19,332 bases of DNA from Rhizobacter sp. (lineage in GTDB: Bacteria; Pseudomonadota; Gammaproteobacteria; Burkholderiales; Burkholderiaceae_C), in the NCBI GenBank assembly GCA_025360945.1, contig JANYBE010000025.1:1-19332 (forward strand), given 5' to 3'. The notes beneath the pieces are model-generated. The model was not told the origin of the DNA. It saw only the letters and a list, made by a program, of their open reading frames with translations, and searched no databases. Below, piece by piece: positions 14,560 to 19,332 of this stretch; position 1 is the stretch's first letter; the number at the start of each line of letters is the position of its first letter. The position numbers and the translations under genes are program-made.

Positions 14560-15494
14560 AGCGTGATGATAGGTTTGACGCAATCTCCGCTGATCAGCGG
14601 CAAGCACCTGCAGCACCGCACGAACCGCGCCTTCTTCTTCGAACCTGTCCCGAGGATCTCGTCGCGGCGCCGATCTCCGAAGGCGCTCGCCTGCGGCGGG
14701 TGGACCACGGCACCGTTGCGCCGAGAACATCGCACGCTGAATTTGCGACCACCTGGACGCAGGGGCGGACGCCCACTTTTAGGGTTGTGCGGGTGGCCAT
14801 CCATGAGGCCAATTCTTGTCGCCCGAGCGATCGCCTTCGACCTGACACCTTGCTGAGCGCATTGGCCACTTTCATCACTTGAATGCTCCCGGGGGTCGAC
14901 AGCCGCCCGCTGCTGCGAGCGTCATACCACGGTCATGCCTGTCGCGTAGTCTTGTGGTGCTTTCGTCCGGTAATGCAATGGCGCAGGCCGCGTGACAGAT
15001 GCGTGCAGTCCGAACAACCACTTCAACACCTGCGAGCAGAACCGCGGATCGCAATTGGTTGCCGGACCGAAAGCACAGTTCAGAACTTCAACAATTGAAG
15101 CAAGAAGGTGGCCTCGACGAAGCATTGTTGAGACCACGGCACCGAGACTGCAGACTTGGAGGCGCAAAGTCGGAGCCTCAGATGGAGCCGCCAATGAACC
15201 CGATGTCGATCTTGACCTTACCTGCATCTACTTTGCGCGAGGCCTACTTTCACTTGGGGGCGCCAGCTTCGTGCGGCGAATACACCGAGCGTCGCTCGGC
15301 CCTCATCGCATGCCTGCTGTCGCAGGGGCACTGCTGTTCTCCCTGGTCTGATGCCCGCATGAGCGGAGTGAGGGACTCCGAGCCGCAAACCGGCACATCG
15401 ATAACCCTTCGTTGGCAGCAGGTTCAAGTTGATCAACAACCCTTTGGGCATCTGCTGTTCAACCCAGGGATCCATCGTGCCCGGGCCGGTGCCT
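14560..15494. other. long stretch without a convincing gene
   Basis: A plus-strand frame contains MNPMSILTLPASTLREAYFH and LGAPASCGEYTERRSALIAC (from about 15194), which reads like a short protein. It then runs into the antisense of the CYTH-CHAD gene and has no clear ribosome site, so I do not call it. Minus-strand frames near 14594-14878 are Arg/Ser-rich. No RNA gene, IS end or strong repeat was found. Confidence 0.4.
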
Positions 15495-17120
15495 TCACTT
15501 CGAGGGTGGTCCGACCTTCGCCAGGCGACCAAGTTTGGGCTTTGCGAGACCGCGCACGGCTGCGACGCGAGCCGCAAGCCAGCCGAGCGCGAACCACGCT
15601 GTCGGGTCAGACGCGACGAGCGACTGATACCGGTCGCGGGCCACGAAGAGATCGTTGAGTTCGCCCATGCGGTCTTGAATGAGGGTCAGGGCGCTCAGAT
15701 AGCGCTCGACTTTGCGGCGGCGCAGCACCGATGCGAAAAACTCAACTGCATAGCGTTGGCGCTTGATGCGCTTGCGCAGGGCGTGCAACCCGGCCTCGTC
15801 GAGCTCGTCGAAAGCGTTCCAGTCGACAATGATGCGCTGATGCCATCGACGCAGCCGCCGTTCGGCGTTGCGATGAAACGTTGGCGCATTGATTCGGGGC
15901 GGATGATTCACTTCTGATTCGGCTCGCGAGGCCTGGCCGGTGGGGTGGGCATCCTCGCCCTGCAACTGGGCGACAACTGCTTCGACCGCTTTGTCAGGTG
16001 CCTGAGCCAAGCCCGCTCGCCATGCGATCCAAGCAAGGAAGGTTCGCTGTGCGTCCGTGGCCCGCACCGCCGCAACAGGGTCGAGGCCGCTGGCGCCAAC
16101 CGGTAGTGTCAAAGGTGGTGCACCAAACCTGGCGAGCTCAGCCGCCACGCCGCTGTTGAGAACGTCAGTGTCGCGGGCCATGCCCAGCGTGGCGAACAAG
16201 GTGCGGAAACCTTCGACGAGATCGGCCGGTGGTGAAGGCGCCAGCCCCCGGAAACTGCGCAGCGCGCTGAGAATGCGACGAATGCCGACCCGCAGTTGGT
16301 GCACGTGCTCGACAAGCTGGGCTGGGTCCCCTTCGAGCAGGCCAATGGCATTTCGCGTGATCTGCGCAAGACATTCGTCCAGAACGGCACCGAAGGCTTC
16401 GCCTGCCGTTGCATCGCCAGAAAAGCGCGGCTGGCTTGCCTTGCGCAGAGGCGGGAACGGCGAGCCTTCCGCGAGCCGGTCGCCACGCTCGGCCTTGCTG
16501 CGCGGGTCGTAGATGAGCCCGAACCGCTTGCGCCAGCGCTCGGCGAGCGCCAGCATCGCGACGGGCGAGCCCGCGATCAGCTCGAACTCGAGCTCGCGAA
16601 TCCGCTGGGTCGATCCGGCAGACAGCAGCCGCCCCTCATCGAAGGCGACCTCGACGATTGCGCCGCGCGTGCGGACCCTGCGGGTCGTGCGGCGAACTTC
16701 GGTCTGAAAGCGCACGCCAAGTTCGACACCATCCGTGCGCGCCCGTCGCAGGAGGGCGATCAGTGTGTCGCCAACAGGCGTACCGGCGTGCTTCGAGGCG
16801 TCATGACTTGCATCCGGGCGCGCCACCTCGTGCTCGAATCGCTCCAGCGCGTTCGCTCCGCCAGCCTTCACGGTCTGGATCCAGCGGCGGCCTTCACGTC
16901 GCAGGCGCCAGGCAATGCCTGCCTGGGCCAGGCGCCGGTCATCGGTATCAAGGTACTTCGCCGCAAGAGTCAGACGCTCGAGCGTGGCCGAGCCGCGCGC
17001 CATTTCCGTCGCGATGTCCGCGCGCGCAGCCGCGGGTACAAGAAACTTCAGTTCGACTTCAGTCAGACTCTTCACTGCAGCTACCGGCAACGCCCAATGT
17101 GTCGGAGCACCACGCCGCAC
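15495..17120 (-). CDS. CYTH and CHAD domain protein (inorganic polyphosphate-related)
   Basis: A 541-residue protein. The N-terminal CYTH domain opens with the ExExK signature EVELKF (Glu21, Glu23, Lys25) and continues with LAAKYLDTDDRRLAQAGIAW, RLRREGRRWIQTVKAG and VEVAFDEGRL, followed by IRELEFELIAG. From about residue 240 to 510 comes a CHAD domain of helical bundles with conserved His and basic residues (VHQLRVGIRRILSALRSF, then LHALRKRIKRQRYAVEFFAS). CYTH domains are triphosphate tunnel enzymes, often tripolyphosphatases, and CHAD binds polyphosphate, so the protein likely acts on or at polyphosphate granules. The start is uncertain: GTG 17120 gives this length, while GTG 17075 would begin MKSLTEVELKF and is equally plausible. 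The end is basic. Confidence 0.9.
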   Translation of the reverse strand: MRRGAPTHWALPVAAVKSLTEVELKFLVPAAARADIATEMARGSATLERLTLAAKYLDTDDRRLAQAGIAWRLRREGRRWIQTVKAGGANALERFEHEVARPDASHDASKHAGTPVGDTLIALLRRARTDGVELGVRFQTEVRRTTRRVRTRGAIVEVAFDEGRLLSAGSTQRIRELEFELIAGSPVAMLALAERWRKRFGLIYDPRSKAERGDRLAEGSPFPPLRKASQPRFSGDATAGEAFGAVLDECLAQITRNAIGLLEGDPAQLVEHVHQLRVGIRRILSALRSFRGLAPSPPADLVEGFRTLFATLGMARDTDVLNSGVAAELARFGAPPLTLPVGASGLDPVAAVRATDAQRTFLAWIAWRAGLAQAPDKAVEAVVAQLQGEDAHPTGQASRAESEVNHPPRINAPTFHRNAERRLRRWHQRIIVDWNAFDELDEAGLHALRKRIKRQRYAVEFFASVLRRRKVERYLSALTLIQDRMGELNDLFVARDRYQSLVASDPTAWFALGWLAARVAAVRGLAKPKLGRLAKVGPPSK

Positions 17121-17750
17121 GACATGGCCGGAAGTGCGACGCTGGCGATTGAACGAGAGGTGATGCTACATGCCGCTCCCCGTCTTGGGGCGGCTTGATC
17201 AGGCAACGTCAGGCCGGCACGAGAGAACCAGTGCAGACGCTGACGTCTCCCGTCTGACGAATCGTTTCCGGCGCCGCTCGTGAGCGCGCAGTGGCAACGC
17301 CACCGAGCCAATAGGCAAACTTGCGGTGGTCGAGAACAGTGGGCGGAGTGGGACCGGCGTGCTTGGCCTTTCGAGCGCAAACCCCCTGGTCGATGTACAC
17401 GTAGGAGTTGTGAACCGTCACGTCGCGAACGGGTGATTGTCCGGATGGTCCGTCGCGTAATCGGTCTGTCACCATCGGTCGATTAGCATGAGCAAATGGA
17501 CGCCGTAACGCGCACTGAATCGTCCATATCGCTTGCTTCGGCAGATGTCGAGGGCGAGAAGAGTTAAATTGTGGCATCTTGGTGCAGCAATTTGAATGGC
17601 ATCCCGGCGCCGGCCCGAATCGCAGGCCACGCGATGAAGGACCTCAAACTCCGACAGCCGGAGGCGGGAGGCGGGAGATTTTCTGGCGCCTAAGTGCAAT
17701 TTTCGCGAGTGCGAAGCGAGCCGGGGTGAGTTAGTCGACCTGCATGTGAT
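17121..17750. other. intergenic region upstream of the CYTH-CHAD gene
   Basis: A hairpin GCCGCTCCCC-GTCTT-GGGGCGGC lies at 17172-17194 and may block read-through or sit in the CYTH-CHAD leader. A short tandem GGAGGCG pattern is at 17660-17677. The 122-residue minus frame at 17209-17577 has no recognisable domain and I do not call it. No RNA gene was seen. Confidence 0.45.
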
Positions 17751-17811
17751 GTCTAACGTTTGACGTAAGCGGACCCGCCTTTGGCGGTCCTCCTCGATTG
17801 AATACTTAGAG
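17751..17811 (-). repeat. integron attC-like recombination site
   Basis: On the minus strand a 61-bp imperfect palindrome starts 2 bases after the stop codon of the HAD gene. It begins with CTCTAAG (a degenerate R'' box), has an inner stem GGACC-GCC/GGCG-GGTCC with a bulged base and a short AAAG loop region, and ends CCGCTTACGTCAAACGTTAGAC. By my alignment that end matches a standard attC 3' half (L' box, spacer and R' box GTTRRRY) at 18 of 22 bases. Position, length, orientation and box order all fit an attC of a gene cassette. No integrase or second attC was found in the window. Confidence 0.65.
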
Positions 17812-17813
17812 GA

Positions 17814-18428
17814 CTAGAGCGCATAGCCGAGCCGCCGCAGCGAGTCCCGAACATCGTCCGGTGAGCGTACGTGCACCGCTTGAAGCCCTGCTTCTGCCGC
17901 TGCTTGGGCGTTCTCAAGCAAATCATCAAAGAACACAATCGACCCGACCTCAATACCGAGAGAACGGGAAACGTGTTCGAACGCCGCTCGTTCTGGCTTT
18001 CGCATGCCCATTTCGTGTGAGGCAAAGATGCGGTCAAACGATTGAACGACCTGAGGGAAGAGGGTACTCCAAGTAGCCATGTGAGAAGCGTTGGTGTTCG
18101 TGAACGCGTAGCAAGGCAGAAACGCTCGCATTGTTTGTACCAACGCTCTGGTCTGCGCAATCTCTCCGACGAAGATTGAATTCCATCCAGAGGCGACTTG
18201 CTCACGACTCGCAGTCAGCTTGAGGGTCGAGGCCAAGTGATCGAAGTACTCGGAGGCGGTAATCTCGCCGCGCTCGTGCCGCTGATAGTGAGCATCAAAC
18301 CCGAACTCTCGTTTCAGTTCTTCGACAGACAACGAAGAGTGAGCCGCCCAAGCTCTGAGGGCGCAAGAGAAGTCGATGTCGACGAGGACACCGCCTAGGT
18401 CAAACAGGAGCGCTTTGGGGGGATGCAT
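17814..18428 (-). CDS. HAD-family phosphatase, YihX-like, probably an integron cassette gene
   Basis: A 204-residue HAD subfamily IA hydrolase. Motifs: LLFDLGGVLVDIDF with nucleophile Asp10, HERGEITASEYFDHL in the cap, FTNTNASH (Thr110), MGMRKPERAAFEHV (Lys144) and IVFFDDLLENAQAA (Asp168/169). The DLGGVLVDID start, HERGEI, S/TNTN and GMRKPE order closely matches E. coli YihX, a sugar-phosphate (glucose-1-phosphate) phosphatase. The Gly two residues after the nucleophile is normal for this subgroup. Codon use is visibly less GC-rich than in the buf or helicase genes, and an attC-like site abuts the stop codon, both pointing to horizontal gain as a cassette. Exact substrate unknown. No Shine-Dalgarno of note precedes the ATG, as is common in cassettes. 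Confidence 0.93.
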   Translation of the reverse strand: MHPPKALLFDLGGVLVDIDFSCALRAWAAHSSLSVEELKREFGFDAHYQRHERGEITASEYFDHLASTLKLTASREQVASGWNSIFVGEIAQTRALVQTMRAFLPCYAFTNTNASHMATWSTLFPQVVQSFDRIFASHEMGMRKPERAAFEHVSRSLGIEVGSIVFFDDLLENAQAAAEAGLQAVHVRSPDDVRDSLRRLGYAL

Positions 18429-18467
18429 AAGAGGGGTTCTTGCGCTCTACCTGATGTAGACGGCATG

Positions 18468-18788
18468 CTACCTCTCCACTGAAGTCAGGGCATCGGGTTG
18501 GAGGAAGTGGCGGAGCGCGTTGACGAAGAGCTGACCGTTGGCGGCTAAGAGCGCGCAGCGAAGGTCGCCTACCGGGCCTGGGCGCGAACTCATGCTGCCG
18601 GCCAATTGCAGCCGCTCGCAGTCGGCCGCTCTCGGGCGGCTCGCCAAGCAAGAGCGCGTTCTCAACGATGTTCTCCACGTTACCTCGTCCTGTGACCGGA
18701 AGCGGTTAGCCCGGTAGCTGCCCTGACCATGGGCCCAATCGACCAGGTTCGCGTGAAGGCTTTCGAAGTCCAGTAGATCGCCACACAT
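18468..18788 (-). pseudogene. gene fragment related to the next one
   Basis: The frame from ATG 18788 begins MCGDLLDFESLHANLVDWAH and GQGSYRANRFRSQDE, then turns Arg/Ser-rich without domain character, suggesting only the first 35-40 codons are remnant coding sequence. LLDFE and LxDxAxGQGS recur in the fragment at 18802-19140. I do not recognise the family. It might instead be a short accessory gene. Confidence 0.3.
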
Positions 18789-18801
18789 TCGGCGGCTTGC
18801 G

Positions 18802-19140
18802 CTATGTTGTTCTCGCTGACAGTCGTCGCTGGTCAGACCGCTCGGCTCGTCTTGCCTGAAGCATCACGCCGCCTGATCCTTCAAGTGCAGTAGTCGGTTC
18901 ACCCTCGTGCATGTTTGTATACGGCTGCGTCCCGTCCGCAGGCGCGTGCCCCGCCCCCACGAGCGCCTGGGCGCGCTGCATGGCGGCCTTGACGCGGACG
19001 CGCGTCACGGCCCAGTGAGAGCCTTGGCCTTTGGCGTAGTCGGCCAGGTGCACGCGAAGTCGCGCAGCGGCCTCGTCACGGTGGAGCGGTGCGAACACGT
19101 CCTCGAAGTGCAGCAGCGGCAGCGATGCCCACCGTCACGA
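18802..19140 (-). pseudogene. truncated unknown gene next to the IS3-type element
   Basis: On the minus strand an open frame after a TGA near 19140 reads WASLPLLHFEDVFAPLHRDE, then RLRVHLADYAKGQGSHWAVT and RVRVKAAMQRAQALVGAGHA. Third positions are strongly G/C for about 60 codons and then lose the bias, as expected when genuine coding sequence runs into other DNA. A GTG at 19098 is the only near-start. It is most likely the remnant of a larger gene cut at its 5' side close to the insertion sequence. No domain is recognised. Confidence 0.4.
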
Positions 19141-19162
19141 ACCGCGGGCTGGAGTCAGTCAA

Positions 19163-19332
19163 TGTGCTTGTAGCAAGCCATCGTCATCGACCTTGCCCCC
19201 GGAAAACGTATCCCTTGCTGAGTGGTTCAATTCAGGCAAGGAGAACGGAAATGACGAAGTCAAAGCGAGCGCGCTACACGATCGAGTTCAAGCTCGAGGC
19301 GGTGCGGATGGTCAAGAGCGGACAGAGCCTGG
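19163..19332 (+). mobile_element. left part of an IS3-family insertion sequence
   Basis: An orfA-type transposase start lies at 19251. The outer end is not resolved; TGTGCTTGTAGCAAGCC from 19163 begins with TG as IS3-family ends do and contains the palindrome GCTTG-TAG-CAAGC (19166-19178), so I place the boundary there provisionally. The other end is outside the window. Confidence 0.5.
19251..19332 (+). CDS. IS3-family transposase OrfA, N-terminal fragment cut by the window edge
   Basis: Twenty-seven codons are visible: MTKSKRARYTIEFKLEAVRM followed by VKSGQSL. This is the start of the helix-turn-helix domain of IS3-type OrfA (the FKLEAVRMV..G.S pattern), which binds the element's terminal repeats. 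A strong AAGGAG (19238-19243) stands seven bases before the ATG. OrfA is normally followed by OrfB, made as a fusion by a -1 frameshift; that part lies outside the window. Confidence 0.88.
   Translation, partial: MTKSKRARYTIEFKLEAVRMVKSGQSL

Noticed and set aside
15194..15658. Plus-strand frame beginning MNPMSILTLPASTLREAYFH
   Set aside because: It reads plausibly for about 60 residues but runs antisense into the CYTH-CHAD gene and lacks a clear start signal; left as uncertain.
17209..17577. Minus-strand 122-residue frame between CYTH-CHAD and the attC-like site
   Set aside because: No recognisable domain, mixed codon use and no ribosome site; probably chance.
3044..17738. A 13-base word GTGAGTTAGTCGA occurs at 3044-3056 and 17726-17738
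   Set aside because: A repeat of this length is expected by chance a few times in 19 kb, and the flanks differ; neither copy carries other attC features.
1..19332. CRISPR arrays and tRNA/rRNA genes
   Set aside because: No regularly spaced direct repeats and no tRNA or rRNA signature were seen on either strand by eye.

Overview
The window is high-GC bacterial DNA. Gene families, codon bias and the sigma/anti-sigma pair point to a proteobacterium, most likely a beta-proteobacterium of the Burkholderiales type; this is inferred from protein style only, with no rRNA or marker gene to confirm it.

Layout. 1-522: 3' part of a TetR-family regulator. 929-2991 (minus): an exported or membrane protein of unknown function followed 8 nt later by an alpha/beta hydrolase, apparently one operon. 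3317-8072: the centrepiece, a complete bufferin (copper-buffering RiPP) locus. The precursor bufA, the DUF692 maturase bufB, its partner bufC, a DoxX membrane protein and a metallo-beta-lactamase-fold hydrolase run on the minus strand. An ECF sigma factor of the SigF type and its membrane anti-sigma NrsF run divergently on the plus strand. The 139-bp divergent region carries two copies of GTAACC-N16-CGAA facing outwards. One is well placed for bufA; the other overlaps the start of the sigma gene. The hydrolase gene is split from its own signal peptide by a one-base deletion in a G run.

8425-11373 (minus): a 982-residue protein joining a RelE-like N-terminal region, an SF1A (UvrD/Rep-like) helicase core, an ankyrin segment and an unrecognised C-terminal domain. 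12071-15494: an accessory, partly decayed region with a single-stranded-DNA-binding protein, a ribbon-helix-helix-like small protein, two small genes with apparent frameshifts and long gaps without convincing genes. 15495-17120 (minus): a CYTH-CHAD protein. 17814-18428 (minus): a YihX-like HAD phosphatase directly followed by a good candidate integron attC site, so it looks like a lone gene cassette. 18468-19140: two related gene fragments. 19251 to the end: the start of an IS3-family transposase orfA.

How the genes work together. By analogy with Caulobacter, metal stress relieves NrsF inhibition of the sigma factor. The sigma factor then transcribes bufA-bufB-bufC-doxX and probably the hydrolase. 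BufB and BufC modify cysteines of the exported BufA peptide so that it can hold copper in the periplasm. The right half of the window carries several signs of gene acquisition and decay: a lone attC, an IS3 element, frameshifted genes and duplicated fragments.
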